Counted from the stretch's first letter, positions 30,823-42,795 are shown. The stretch is DNA of 64,000 nt from Phallusia mammillata (GCA_003260075.1 QLIY01000058.1:186001-250000); one strand, 5' to 3'. The notes: a model not told the origin generated them from the letters alone. Made by a program: numbers and translations.

Positions 30823-32376
30823 TTGTTGTGCTTTAACGAATTCGTTCATAAAATGGAAGCGAACTTATTCACCCAAGATGAGTTGACTGAAATGACAAAA
30901 CAAGAATTGATTGACAAGTATTTATTATTGCAAACACAACATTTAAAACTAAAAAATAATCACACCTGCAAACCACTGTCGAAAACCGAAATTATGATTA
31001 ATAAATTTAAGCCAAGAAAAACGAAAAGAAGAAAACAAAAATCAAGAGAATTAGATTTTCTGCATTGCAATTATCGCTATGTTGCATTCAAAGTTGCCTA
31101 TCTAGGATGGGATTACAACGGATTGCAAGAAAATGGTGACCTTCCCGACACTATTGAGGGGGTGCTTAAGGAGGCACTGAGACAGGTAAAACTTGTTGGT
31201 AGAGATTTACCCGTGAGATTTACAAAATGTGGGCGAACTGATAAAGGAGTGAGTGGGTTTGTTCAAGTTATGAGTTTAATGGTTCGAACTCAACACTCTG
31301 ATGGCCCACATGTTGTGAAATGGAAAGACTGTATGCAAGAGGACAATGATACAGAATCAGACTGTGGTAATGGGAAACAAGTTGCCCAAACAAACGTTCA
31401 AGTGACTAAAGACATAAACACGACCACAGCAACTTGTGAACCAAATAAAGAGTGCAAAGAGTTTGACTACGTTATGATGTTAAACCAAGTTTTGCCGGCA
31501 GAAATTCGTATATTGGGCTGGACACCTGTTGACGAGAGTTTTTCAGCTAGATGGCAATGTACTCAGCGTGTTTATCATTATTACTTTCCTCGTGGAAAGT
31601 TGGATGTTAAGAAAATGAACGACGCTGCTCAGTTGTTATGTGGAACTCATGATTATCGCAACTTTTGCAAGTTAAATGTCGCAAACTGTAGAGTTTTTAT
31701 TCGTAGGATTGATGAATTTTCAATAAAACCTGTTAAAGAATCATCATTATCGGAAAGTTATTCTCTGTACTATGCGGTTATTTCCGCTTCAGGTTTTCTG
31801 TATCACCAAGTTCGGCAAATGATGACAATTTTATTTCTCATCGGTTTGGGCAGAGAGGATTCTTCACTTATTTCTCATTTGCTGGATGTTGAAAGTTGCC
31901 CGAGTAGACCAGCATATGATTTATCCCCAGCCTATCCTCTGGTTTTATTTAACTCGGTGTATGAAAGTATGAAGTGGAATTTGGACAGATGCACCGCAGC
32001 AAGGTTGCTTATGCATTTTCAGACCTACTGGAGTGAACTTGCAGTTAAGACTTGCATGGTGAGGGAACTGATTGCAATGTTGGAAAATGACTCTGAAACT
32101 AAACTTACAGGATCAGTTGATGGGTTTATGGGCGTCAGTGACAGTGAAAGTTCAACGATTAAGGACTTAAGCAGCAAAATTTGCCAGCAATCTCCTGCAC
32201 ATGGAGTAAACTACCAGTTTCTCAAGCAGCCATGCTCCCTGCAGCACAAGACTTACAAGAAGGTGGTTGACAGACAAAAATGTAAAAGTTTTGAAGAACA
32301 ACTTGAGGCATTTGAAAAAAAGCGACAACATTCACCTACGAACTCTGAACAAGACACTAAAAGAAGCTGTGTCTGA
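30823..32376 (+). CDS. PUS3: tRNA pseudouridine synthase 3, copy B
   Basis: Same predicted reaction as the upstream copy, but closer to the canonical family. The frame is 517 residues and intronless. A second Met at 30853 (MEANLFTQDELTEMTKQ) may be the true start, since an acceptor-like site ends only 8 bases before the first ATG. The core begins HCNYRYVAFKVAYLGWDYNG. The catalytic loop is CGRTDKGVSGF with Asp140. Further blocks are MLNQVLPAEIRILGW, FSARWQCTQRVYHYYFPRG, GTHDYRNFCK and FLYHQVRQMMTILFLIGLG, and the C-terminal region has TYKKVVDRQKCKSFEEQ, all as in animal PUS3. This copy is probably the orthologue that keeps the ancestral role. NEDD1 begins 193 bases after its stop. Confidence 0.92.
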   Translation: MLCFNEFVHKMEANLFTQDELTEMTKQELIDKYLLLQTQHLKLKNNHTCKPLSKTEIMINKFKPRKTKRRKQKSRELDFLHCNYRYVAFKVAYLGWDYNGLQENGDLPDTIEGVLKEALRQVKLVGRDLPVRFTKCGRTDKGVSGFVQVMSLMVRTQHSDGPHVVKWKDCMQEDNDTESDCGNGKQVAQTNVQVTKDINTTTATCEPNKECKEFDYVMMLNQVLPAEIRILGWTPVDESFSARWQCTQRVYHYYFPRGKLDVKKMNDAAQLLCGTHDYRNFCKLNVANCRVFIRRIDEFSIKPVKESSLSESYSLYYAVISASGFLYHQVRQMMTILFLIGLGREDSSLISHLLDVESCPSRPAYDLSPAYPLVLFNSVYESMKWNLDRCTAARLLMHFQTYWSELAVKTCMVRELIAMLENDSETKLTGSVDGFMGVSDSESSTIKDLSSKICQQSPAHGVNYQFLKQPCSLQHKTYKKVVDRQKCKSFEEQLEAFEKKRQHSPTNSEQDTKRSCV

Positions 32377-32439
32377 AAAAATCATTTTAACAACTTGCCT
32401 GAAAGGCCAGTATCTTTTTTATCATCATGAATTTACATT

Positions 32440-32456
32440 TTTTTTTTGCTTTTCAG
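32440..32456 (+). promoter_or_regulatory. Acceptor-like site upstream of NEDD1 (candidate trans-splice site)
   Basis: A 17-base pyrimidine-rich run ending in CAG lies 80 bases after the PUS3 copy B stop and 113 bases before the NEDD1 ATG. No AATAAA is seen between the stop and this site. In ascidians, downstream operon genes receive a spliced leader at such sites. Confidence 0.5.
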
Positions 32457-32569
32457 GTGGATTTCCAGTTTAAGATTTGTAAATATGTGAAAAATTATTG
32501 GTGTTATTTGTGCTCTGTGTTATTTGTATACTGAATCTGCAGAATCAACATAACTTTAAAACAACAAAG

Positions 32570-35500
32570 ATGTCTTCAGATTCAGGTACAAATTATTGCC
32601 ATATTTAAAGGTTAAAATTACCTGTTTGTAGCTTTATAAAACTTTTTTGTATTTGTGTAAATACATTGTAAAGCAGATGGCACATAACTAGTGTGGGTCA
32701 GTTCCAGGGCTGCCAAAGCTTGGGTTTTGCCCCAAGATCTTGGGTTTTTACTTGTCGTCTTGGGTTCTTGGGTTTTATTTTGAAAATTATAGCAATTCTT
32801 GGGTTTTGAGTCCTATTGATGAAATAAATATATGTAAGAACTATTTTAACGAGAAAAGTGTTTCGGGTAGCTGCACTATTTAGGCCTCACTTTTATTTTC
32901 TCTCTTTTCTATACCGTAATTCTTTCTAGATAAGTATACAGTGATAGCAATCGTTGCATAAATTTAACATTTCATTATAAAATAACTGATACCCCATCAA
33001 TATGAGCGAAAAATCTACTTCACTGAAAAAGAGAAAATGGTATGCTATGAGTTTTAAAGAAGAATGGTTGAAAGAAGTAGAATTTAAAGAATGGCTGATT
33101 CAAGATTCTAAAGATAGCGTTTCAAGCTATTGTAGGTGCTGTAATTAAAAATGCAAATAAATCAATGCTCGTTAAATATAAAAACTCTGCTAACCATCAC
33201 AGAAGTTTTAAAGCTGCTAAATATACTGTAGACATTACTAATTTTATGAAAAAGAAAACAGATGATGATCATCAAACAGCCAAGAGTGAACCGGCAATTG
33301 CTGCATATTTTATTGAACATAATGCTTGCATTGACCATTTCCTACCAATTTGTAAAGTTGCATTTCCGGACAGTAAATTTGTCAATGAAACGAGTAAATT
33401 TCCTAATTAATTGCATTTCTAACCACATTTTGCAATCTTGGGTTTTCATTTAAATTCTTGGGTTATTTTGCTGTGAGTCTTGGGTTTTGTTGAAACTCTC
33501 ATTGGCAGCCCTGGTCAGTTCTACTGTGATTTATGTCTAGCAGCCCTACCTTGGCTAAACTAGCATGCATGTGTGGCCAAGGTTTTGTCAGCCCCAGCTG
33601 CACTGATGAGACTTTGTGTCAAAACAGTGGGCACTATACTTGGCATATGTTACAAACATATTATATATACATTTATTTTTTCATTTTCAGTCACCCTGTT
33701 TGCATCATGTGGAGATGACATCAAACTTTGGGACACAAAGAACTTTCAGATTGTCAAACAATACAATTACCACAAGGGCAATGTGAAAGATATATCTTGG
33801 ACCAGCGATAACTCTGTAGGTCGAAACATTCTAGGTGTTTTAACATGTTGTGGCTAAATATATATTTTCGATTTAGATGTTGTGCAGTGCATCGGCATCA
33901 GGTGACAAAATCCTGCTTTGTGATTGGAAGAAAAATGAAAAACCGACGGTGTGTCTTAGTTACATAACACTTAAAAAGATTTTGTTTTGTTAGTTGCTCT
34001 AAAATGACTGTAAACTTGTTGGTCTAATTGATACCACTGTCTGACAAGAGTACAATGCTTTAATTGTGTTTGCACAACATGGTACTAATCTGTATAAGTT
34101 AAGCATCAGATTGGTTTGTAATTGTCATTGTTGCATTTATGCAGTGGTGAGATTCAGCCAGTTCGCACCGGTTCTATAGAACCGTCTCACGAAATTTCAT
34201 GACATTATCGAAGCAGTTAGCATCACTGGTTACTGTCAATGGACTTTTTGTAACTGAACCGGCTGAAAAATATGACTTTGGGATAGAACTGGCTGACAAA
34301 AATTTTGAATCCCACCACTGCATTTATGTCTTACTGTTAACTTTTTTTGTTGTATTTATATGCTTTGGTGTCTGTAGATGATGTGTCACACACAGCGTTT
34401 TTTTAAGGTGTTTTGGGGGACCGAAACGGTCCCCCAAATTTCTCCAGCGGTTTCCCAAAATTTGCCAGTAGCCTAATAAATAATTCGTTTAAGCAAATAT
34501 GGCTACTTTTTGGTATTTAAATGAAACACTTGCGGTCTCTTAAAACTACTTAGCGGTCACCCAAACCAAACCACACATATTACACTTTCAGAACACATCT
34601 TCAGCAGAAATATATATTGAATATAATCTAACATTTTTTTCACTTTGTTCACAACAGATTATTGGTGAGCTAGCGGACGGTGAAAAGCAAACATGTGCAA
34701 GAGTGTCATACAGTGGAAAGAAAGTTTATTCTGGTGGAGTTGCTGGTGATGTCAATGTATGGGATAGAGAAAGCAGGAAACTCAAGAAAACTTTTCAGGT
34801 ATGTAAATATTTGTTGTGGATTGAGCGAATCTCTAATATGACCTGAAATTTTAAAAAGAGCGTTGTTTATTAGTACACCAGTGTTTTTATCAACTTACAT
34901 GTTTCACAAGCACTTCAGCTTAAAATTAATTGAACTGACTTTTTACAACCTTACTCTGTCTATGTTTTATCATCAGAATTTTTAAATACTCTTTTGCCAC
35001 AAGTTCTGGAAAGGCTTGTGTCAATCCCACAGGCTATTTTTTTCTAGCCTACATCTTGCCATATAGGAAGCTAAGGTCTGGGGTTGAAATCCCACCAGAA
35101 GCTAGATTTGTTCTTGCCTATTTCTTGCCATATGAAAATGCTTGGTGATCGGCTGATTTGTTATAACATTAAGATCTCTTGTACAACATTAACTTCACCA
35201 TTTTAGCAAGTCATATCCAATATCACATACTACGTTCCTATCCTTGTAATCTCGTTGCTAAGTTTGTTTTTACAAAAAAAATATATGTGTCCAATATAAC
35301 ATTCACACCATTGCAGAACACTCATACCAACCCGATAACATGTATGACTTTGAACAAGTCCGAGACGTTTATCGCAACCGGGAGTAACAAGGGGAGTGTT
35401 GTGATTCGAAATCTTAATTCTGATGTCACAATGAACCCACAGCTTTCCTGCAAAGGTCAAGCTGTAAGATCAATGGTATTTTCACCATGGAAACATTCTT

Positions 35501-38500
35501 TATTGGGTAAGAACGTATTTGGTTATTAATATACCTTGTAAATATTATTTGCTTAAAGTAAATACCATGTATCCAGTAGTGGAATTTAAATTCTTTGTCA
35601 GCCAGTTCTATCACAAGAGTCATATTTTTCAGCCGATTCTGTTACAAAAAGTCCATTGATAGTATCCAGTAATGCTAACTGGTTCGCTGATCTCATAAAA
35701 TTTCGTGAGACAGTTCTAAAGAACCGGTGCGAACCGGCTGAATCCCACCACTGCACGTATCATATATTTTCATTACTTTCTGTATTCTTTTTATTCATTC
35801 CTGAGTGGGAAAATTTGTGTGAATCACTTATAACTCTTTTATGTCGAAAAATATTTCTTGTATTTTTAGTTTTAAAGTTTGAACGGGACTAAACCTGTGA
35901 TTTGATTTTGTATGTTTAGCGATGGCATTAGATGATGGAAGTATTAACTTATGGGATTCCCTTCAACAAAGCACTTACCACAACTTTACTGAAGTCCACA
36001 AAGCACCTGCAATGGCTCTCGCATTTTCACCTTTTAATGACCTCATCTCAGCATCAGTTGGCCTGGATAAATACCTGGTTGTCTATGATGTCACAAAACA
36101 TAAGTAAGTATTTGCCTTTGTCACTGCACTGGGGATATCTGCTGTAGTTCATCTGCTAGCATAAAGTGTTTTATTTTGTTCATGTTCGATTACTGCTTAA
36201 ATCAGTCATTCTCAAACTGTGTTCAACGAAATATTTCCTATTTTAAAGTGCAAACATTCCCGGGTGTTTTAAGACTTCATGATAAAATACTAGCATGTGT
36301 GACAACATTTCAAAGCTCGTATTTTAGTTATTGTGAATCAAAAGCAAATTAAAAACCACCGTAAAGTTAAAAATTAACATTCTTTGAACAACTTTTGATA
36401 TGTTTACATCACGGAAAGAAGTTTGAGTTCTTTGGTGGCCCGCATGCTTTAAAAGTTTGAGAACCACTGGTTTAAAAAATACAAAACACCAAATGTTGAT
36501 CAGGGTTATTAACAAGACACTTGTGGACCAACCTCTCACATCGGTCAGTTTCGCTCACGACGGGGTTTCCTTGTTTGTTGGCTCATCACTCGGTCGAATT
36601 TATCAGTTTGACTTGAGGTCGTTTAACCAAGCTGTGAAGGACGTTGTCGCACACACCACATCAGTTCAGTGCATTAATGTGCAAAATATAAGGGTGAGAT
36701 CATTATGTTTTGTTGTTTGGGCCATTAATTTAAGTTTTTACATTAGTATGTAGTTTTTTAAATATTGAAACATGACAAATTCCTATGTTATACTCAAACC
36801 CTCCCAAATTCTTTCCTCTAGCCACATTTTTTAACTTCTGAAGAGACCCCATGTTGTTTTTGTCCATTTTTTTCACTGGTTTGTTCCAATTGTTTGGTCA
36901 AGATAGAGTGCTTTAAATTTATTCAAATTTACTCAGATGGTAGCTATTAATTTAAATTTTCACCCACAGGCCCGCAAAAACATAAAATTTTAGAAGCGGC
37001 TAAACAAAGCATATTACATGATACAGAAGTTTTTTTTGACATGCTTAAACCTTTGTTACTTGCTTGAACTTAATTCAAGAAAATTGTTTTACAGCCATGT
37101 AGTTTAGCTAAGTCGTGAATAATTAGAGTTACTATACACACAATAAACATAACTGCTTCCTGTACATTGGTTTGTAACAACATTTTTTGAAATGTTTGTA
37201 GTCAAGAAGATCGAAGAGTAAGATGTCGGAAGCTCAGAGTGATGTTTCCCAGCGTGAAATAACTTCCATAAACACTGATAGTAGGTTGATGAGTTGGTAT
37301 TGGTATCTTTCAGATTTCTTTGACCTAAAATCTTAACAGACATTGCTCCAGTTCAGTGAGATACAGCTGCAATGATATATTGTTGCGGGCTTCTAGTGAG
37401 CTTGAATTCTTATGTTCTTTTTTGTAATTTCTTTGCCTGCTCACCATCATGTAATTGATTTTTTTTTTTAGAAAGACATGGACGAGGTGATTTTGATCCT
37501 AAACCACAAGAAAAAACAAACAACCAACAAAACGGAGGTAATTGCTTCATAGTACAGGAAGTTTTATGTAGCTGCTGTGAAAATAATACAGTGCAAACAA
37601 AGAAAATGTTTGAACCCCCCCCCCCCACAAGAAAAAACAAACAACCAACAAAACGGAGGTAATTGCTTCATATTACAGGAAGTTTTATGTAACTGCTGTG
37701 AAAATAATACAGTGCAAACAAAGAAAATGTTTGACATATTTAAGTACTATAAGCTATTGCTGCCAGGCATAATATCAAGTTTATAGAGCTCTTCTGGCAA
37801 TTGTATTACAAATATAAACTTGATCCTCTAAATATTATTTAATTGTTTAGGAAGGTATCAATGTAACCCATAATAAAAACTCCCAGAGTTCTATAAACTT
37901 GAAAACATTTGAATAAAAAATTCCAACCAATATTGTTCTTATTCAGCATTTGTGTGCATAAGAAATCTTTTCATGACTGTTTTAGACTTCAGACTTTCAC
38001 CCTGTCAATTTCAGGATTGTCGAATGGTTTTCATGGCAACAAACCAGTGGGCAATGCTTTTGTTAATTCGACACCAAGCGTTGCCTCGAGATTTCAGTAC
38101 AACACAGTGGATGATCTTGGTGGAATAATTTCACCTGTGCGAGATGAAGTTTTTGGAAATTGCTCTGTTGCTTCACAGGATGGAAACACAACATCTTTAT
38201 CGAACCTGACTCCTGGAATGAGTGACACTATTGGGTCTTATACTGACGGTAACATTTTGTGCCATTCACAGTTTCATAGAGCACAATTGATAAGTTTTTT
38301 TGAAACAGCAGACAAGGGTAAACTAATGTTTTGCCTTTCTTCTGCAAAAAATGAAGGCAGTTTTGTGTTTTCTTTGTGTTTTGAATATAAAGCATACAGC
38401 AGCAGTCCCTGACCAGGGAGGAATTTCTTCCAAGAAAGGAATTTTAAAACTTTTGGGAAGAAGTGTTCTTTTATTTTTGCATGTGGTTTGTAAATTGTTA

Positions 38501-40442
38501 CTTAAACTTTAGGAATATAAGCTGTGAAGGTAATAAAAGACTCAATTTAAAGAGATCTTTGTATGGTTTAGCATCTACTATGTAGTATGTTAGGGAGAAA
38601 TGAAAATGTTTTAAACTATTAAAGAAAGTTGGGAACCACTGGGATAAGGCATGGGCGATGCTAAATTATTGATCTTTTCAATAAAGTTAAAATTTGTTAA
38701 ATATTGTCTGTTCTAGATATCCTTTCTCCACTTGGTAGCAATGCAAAAAAAGCAAACAAACAATGGACGCCACATTCCGGTGTTCAAACCAACACCCGGA
38801 CCTCTCCTCACCCTTTGAGAGAATCTCACACTTTCAAGGAAACCCCAGCATCAAAAGTTGATAAAAAAGAAGCTGTTCCCACAATTAAAAGCAGTTTGAC
38901 ACCGAGCCTTGCGTCCAGGCTGTATGCTGACAAAACTGCAACAATACTTAAGACTCCAGCGCCATCGAGTGATGGAGTAAATGTATCAGAACTGGCTGTC
39001 ACTTTACCTGTTCCACCGTCTGCACAAAAAACTACCTCTCCAAGTCAAGATGGTAAGAGTTAAAACATATACAGTTAACCTCAGCTAATCCGGATCTTCA
39101 GACAAAACTTGAGGCACAAATGAATTGTAATTTGGTAAGACTTGAACTAATCGACATCGGTTAATCTTTATCTTTGCTTAATTTGGACAAAATTTTGGTC
39201 CAAGCAGGTCCGGTTTAACCAAGGTTTACCAGACTTGTTTTATCTGTCCAAGCTGTTGCCAAAAAGTTACCTACATGCAACATTCTGATGGTCATGTTTT
39301 GAAGTGCTCAAATGTTGTGGCTAAATCCTAACAAGTTGATACTCATGTTTTTGCTTAGTTTCCTCTGTTGATGCGGCTCCTTCAACTAGTTCAGGCATAA
39401 CATCTGCACTTCCCAACACTAACACCGGAACAGAGATGACAGTGTTTCAATATCAAGCGGAATATTTGCGAAACACAGTCAAGGAACTGGTGGAAGAAAT
39501 GGGGTGGGAATCACTGTTGTGGTTAATGAAGTCTTGTCTGTAATACAACATTAATATTGGCTTTGTTTAGTTGCAAATTCTTTTGCATTAAAACGGAACC
39601 ACCAATCACTGTGTAACAGAGATTTCTTCTTTTTCAATTAAATTAGTCCGAAATAACATCTTTCTTTGAATTTGATAGTTTTACCACCAAGAAAATTAAG
39701 AATTTTTTTATGTTGACAATACATTACTTAACCTGATTGTGGTGTTGATGTAATGCTGCTACTGGGTTTTAAATATATTGGCAGAACAATATATACCACC
39801 ATCATAACAGTAACATACATGTACATGGTAACATGGCATATATGTACAGCAGGGGTCTGTGACCTATTAAATGCTGGATGCATGTGATGCCTAAATGGTA
39901 ATGCCATTATTTTTAATATAATTGTGGTTTGTGTTCAATGATTTGAATGCTAATGAGGAGGTATTTTTGTGTAGATTAGGTTTTTAGGACTATTATGTCA
40001 TAACAAGCAATAAAATAGTTGCTTAAATCAACATGTGCTTAAATATAAACTCACAAATACATATGTGTGCCATGAAAACCACCTTAAATGCTGAAGGTTG
40101 CCAACCCTGGGTGTACAGTTAACAAATGTGTCCACAATTTAACAGATGATCTAATGATGAATTGAAAACACATTCTAATCAAGTTGATCACTGTGAATAA
40201 GTTTTTTTAGATTTTCATGTTTTTGTAATGTTAGAAATATAAATGCAAGTTTGTAATTTTCAAGGGATGAGATTCGTCAACAAAACAACGAAGTCCTCAC
40301 GGCAGTGGTGAAACTTTTCCTCCAACAAGAAGACATGATCCGACAAATCCTGGAGCAGAGGAGGTGCAACATCAACGAAGATCTTCTCATGGAAGTCGAA
40401 CGATTAAAAGAAGAAAATGAGCGGCTCCGACGCAAATTTTGA
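32570..40442 (+). CDS. NEDD1: NEDD1, gamma-tubulin ring complex recruiting WD40 protein
   Basis: Brings gamma-tubulin ring complexes to centrosomes and spindles. Exons: 32570-32585, 33691-33815, 33877-33948, 34658-34798, 35317-35506, 35920-36103, 36504-36693, 37202-37280, 37472-37537, 38015-38248, 38717-39052, 39359-39503 and 40265-40442. Every phase matches, giving 651 residues against about 660 in human. Residues 1 to about 310 form WD40 repeats (FASCGDDIKLWD, SGGVAGDVNVWD, ALDDGSINLWD, SVGLDKYLVVYD, GSSLGRIYQFDLR). The middle is Ser/Thr/Pro rich, with ISPVRDEVF resembling the phosphorylated segment of vertebrate NEDD1. The C terminus is a coiled coil ending ERLKEENERLRRKF, the gamma-tubulin binding end. 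Part of exon 9 is repeated at 37627-37659 after a C tract (allelic). AATAAA is at 41212-41217. Introns carry several hAT-type elements. Confidence 0.93.
32705..33513 (+). mobile_element. hAT element with decayed zinc-finger/transposase N-terminal frame
   Basis: Ends CAGGGCTGCCAA and TTGGCAGCCCTG are inverted, and the element is flanked by a perfect 8-base duplication GTCAGTTC at 32697-32704 and 33514-33521. The interior near both ends repeats CTTGGGTTTT. A frame starts at 33002 (MSEKSTSLKKRKW) and stops near 33149 after SYCRCCN. It resumes in another frame at 33165-33410 (SMLVKYKNSANHHRSFKAAK onward). This looks like the N-terminal part of a ZBED/ZMYM-like hAT transposase that has lost its reading frame and catalytic domain. 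It lies in NEDD1 intron 1. Confidence 0.88.
34142..34320. mobile_element. hAT MITE of the GGTTCGCACCGG family, copy 1
   Basis: Inverted ends CAGTGGTGAGATTCA and TGAATCCCACCACTG, with a perfect 8-base duplication CATTTATG at 34134-34141 and 34321-34328. The interior has the family palindrome CGGTTCTATAGAACCG. In a NEDD1 intron. Confidence 0.88.
35574..35753. mobile_element. hAT MITE of the GGTTCGCACCGG family, copy 2
   Basis: Inverted relative to copy 1, in the next NEDD1 intron region. The ends are CAGTAGTGGAATT and CCCACCACTG. The flanking duplication is CATGTATC against CACGTATC (7 of 8 match). Confidence 0.82.
36206..36468. mobile_element. hAT-type MITE in NEDD1 intron 6
   Basis: Ends CAGTCATTCTCAAAC and TTTGAGAACCACTG are inverted. 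The flanks GCTTAAAT and GTTTAAAA agree at six of eight bases, so the insertion is older than the others. No coding capacity. Confidence 0.65.
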
Positions 40443-41211
40443 TCTCTATGTAGTTTTACTCTAGTTCCAAGTGTTTAAGTTGATTCTTTCTTCTTGAAAA
40501 AGAAAATGTTGCCTTGTTAAAAACTTTTCTTCATGGAATGGAAATTGGTTGCATTCAATGGTTTTTAGGTCTTCAATCTATTCTCATTCAATCAGAATAC
40601 CAATAGCGGAGAATAGTGTTGCTTTAAAGTTAAGTTACATGGTAAATTATCCAGAACATAATCCTGGTATTTCTTGGAAGTCAATCGAACACACAGATTT
40701 TTTGTATTATGCAACCAAATCGGAACGAACCAATTTAAAGTTTGCATCCAATAACAGCATAGTTTTCATTTTGTTTGTTGTTTTGTAGAATTTCGATCCA
40801 TGACTTGTTTTAAGGAATGTTTTTGTCAGCTGCATAATTGTTCCATTTCCACAATGGCTTGACAATTTATCACAGGACAAAGTTTGAGTAATAGATGGAC
40901 CACAAAAGAAGATGATGTCAACAATAACAGGAAATTACTTCATTTATAAATGATTTTTAGTTGTTGTTGTCGTGTTAAGCACATGGGCAATTACAACTGT
41001 TTGTGTGCCCATTTTGACAGCTAAATACCTACAATGTAATCTCATTTAGCACTCATGAAATAATAAGTGAACCCTTCTCTATTTTCTTGTGCCTTTACTT
41101 GCTGTGATTCATGCGGTGCCTTTTCACAAATGTATTTTCTTCTTTCCAATGCCTTCCACCAAACACACATTTTTGAGGTGTTTTCGCATTTTATAGAACT
41201 TACCTTTTTTA

Positions 41212-41217
41212 AATAAA
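41212..41217 (+). terminator. Polyadenylation signal candidate of NEDD1
   Basis: AATAAA about 770 bases after the NEDD1 stop. I saw no better signal nearer the stop, but did not exclude variants. Confidence 0.4.
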
Positions 41218-41271
41218 AGCCCTAAACAATGAGTTTTCTTCCTATTGCGTCACTTACTGACACAACATCTA

Positions 41272-41393
41272 TGACGTCATAATACTGGTGCTGTTGTGTG
41301 ACGTCACAATATTGACTTAAATTCGTCACAGTGTCAATGTCTTTATAATTGTGTGACGTCACAATACCAGTTTATTTCAAATGTATGACGTCA
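41272..41393. promoter_or_regulatory. Cluster of four perfect CRE palindromes
   Basis: TGACGTCA occurs at 41272-41279, 41299-41306, 41354-41361 and 41386-41393. It is the CREB/ATF consensus. The cluster lies between the convergent 3' ends of NEDD1 and G-gamma A. TGACGTCA-type strings also occur singly elsewhere in the window (for example 48674 and 48720), so it may reflect a local repeat. Confidence 0.4.
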
Positions 41394-42600
41394 CAGGGCG
41401 TTTTTGTTTGTCGTAAACAATGGGTAAAATTATCTAATTCTAAATCCTGCATGGAACAAAGGAAAACTCTACAATTGGTCACTTAATGAAACGGCAGCTT
41501 TCACACGAGGTATGGAAATATTTGAAAGGGTCATCTTTGTGCGTGACAGCATTCTAGTTATTATCTATGGTGACCAGTTTTCACAGGCGATCGATAGCGA
41601 AAATACTGGAAACACAACACGCGTGCTGATGAGCCTTCATCGATTTCCACACTCCACAGTCAAAACGTAACAACTGAACATATCTGCTGATCAAACTCAC
41701 CACAAGGCAAGCGAAACTAGAACAATTTCTACTTTGTAACTAACATATCATACACGTTTAATTGCTCTCGGTTTATTAACGCCCGATAAAAAAGGTTGAT
41801 TGACAGCTGAATGACTTTACTGAGTGGTACAAGTACATATTCGGCTGCTCTTGGTCAAATTTAAACGAAAGATTTGCGAAAAAAACTAACTTAACGAGCT
41901 TTTAGCTTAAATAAGTAAAGATTTATCCCATACAAACACAACAAATGTATGAAGTAGCCTAACAACAGTTGGTGAATTATTTAACAGTTGGTGCGGTTGG
42001 TATAGTGAGTCAGTTTTGGTTGAGTTGGCGACATGAATGACAGACATACGAGACTGTTTTTTAAATGATCAAAATTTAGATCTTTACGATTGACGTGGTT
42101 CGACAAAACAAACGATCAAAGACAATACAATAGAGATAAACAATAAAAACTGTAATAATTAATAATGAAAAAGGTTCTTTCATTCAAGGTTCGGCCAGCA
42201 CTAAGGCTGTATAGGCTACGATTTAATTCGTCATGTCCAGTTAATTAGTAACAACATGGCGGGCTTGTGAACGATATTTTTAAGAGACTGCTACAGCAGT
42301 TTCAGAACAGCTAGGTAGGGTGGTGGACATTTTTATCATTGCCTTTATCTTCTATTGCTAATCGAGGATCGATGGAAACGCCACGACCTGGCATATCGAT
42401 TCTTCGTTAAGATAAAACCTTCCTTGGTAGCTGTAGCCGCCATGTAAAAGTGAAGTCTTGACGAGCACGCTTAGGAATGTACTTTAAAATCAAATTACAC
42501 ATAGCCTCGGGCACGGCGCCGATTTCTTGACACAGCTTGGACACGATAAAAAGATTTTAAACACCCGTTCGGCGCAATAACGTAAAAATGGTTCATCGTT

Positions 42601-42795
42601 TTACAAAATACAACACAATTTTCTTTTCTCTTTGTACGGATTCGTTCCAGTTCGATGGAATAAATAGTCTTCGTGTGCATGTGCCTGACAGTAGGCGATT
42701 AAATCATGACAGGCTTTGCTTGTGCTTATAAGTTCCCTTTCACCATTGACTGGTCGTTGCACGCCTGCCTTTCCGTCGTTGTTGCTTGCCTCCAT
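42601..42795 (-). CDS. G-protein gamma subunit, paralogue A
   Basis: Partner of G-beta in heterotrimeric G proteins, anchored to membranes by a C-terminal prenyl group. The chosen start (MEASNNDG) gives 64 residues, close to the usual 65-75. It has the gamma-family run DLIAYCQAHAHEDYLF, then NPYKEKRKLCCIL, whose last four residues (C-C-I-L) fit a geranylgeranylation CaaX box. The frame is open further upstream with a hydrophobic stretch, starting at 42888; that would be unusual for a gamma subunit, so I take it as 5' UTR. The usual N-terminal coiled-coil sequence is poorly conserved, so an upstream exon cannot be excluded. Confidence 0.75.
   Translation of the reverse strand: MEASNNDGKAGVQRPVNGERELISTSKACHDLIAYCQAHAHEDYLFHRTGTNPYKEKRKLCCIL

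Larger units (their letters stand above)
40443..42600. other. NEDD1 3' UTR and intergenic sequence
   Basis: Holds the candidate polyadenylation signal and the CRE cluster. No spacers occur in this 2 kb. The frame at 40549-40788 is in the presumed 3' UTR and has no recognised similarity. Confidence 0.5.
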
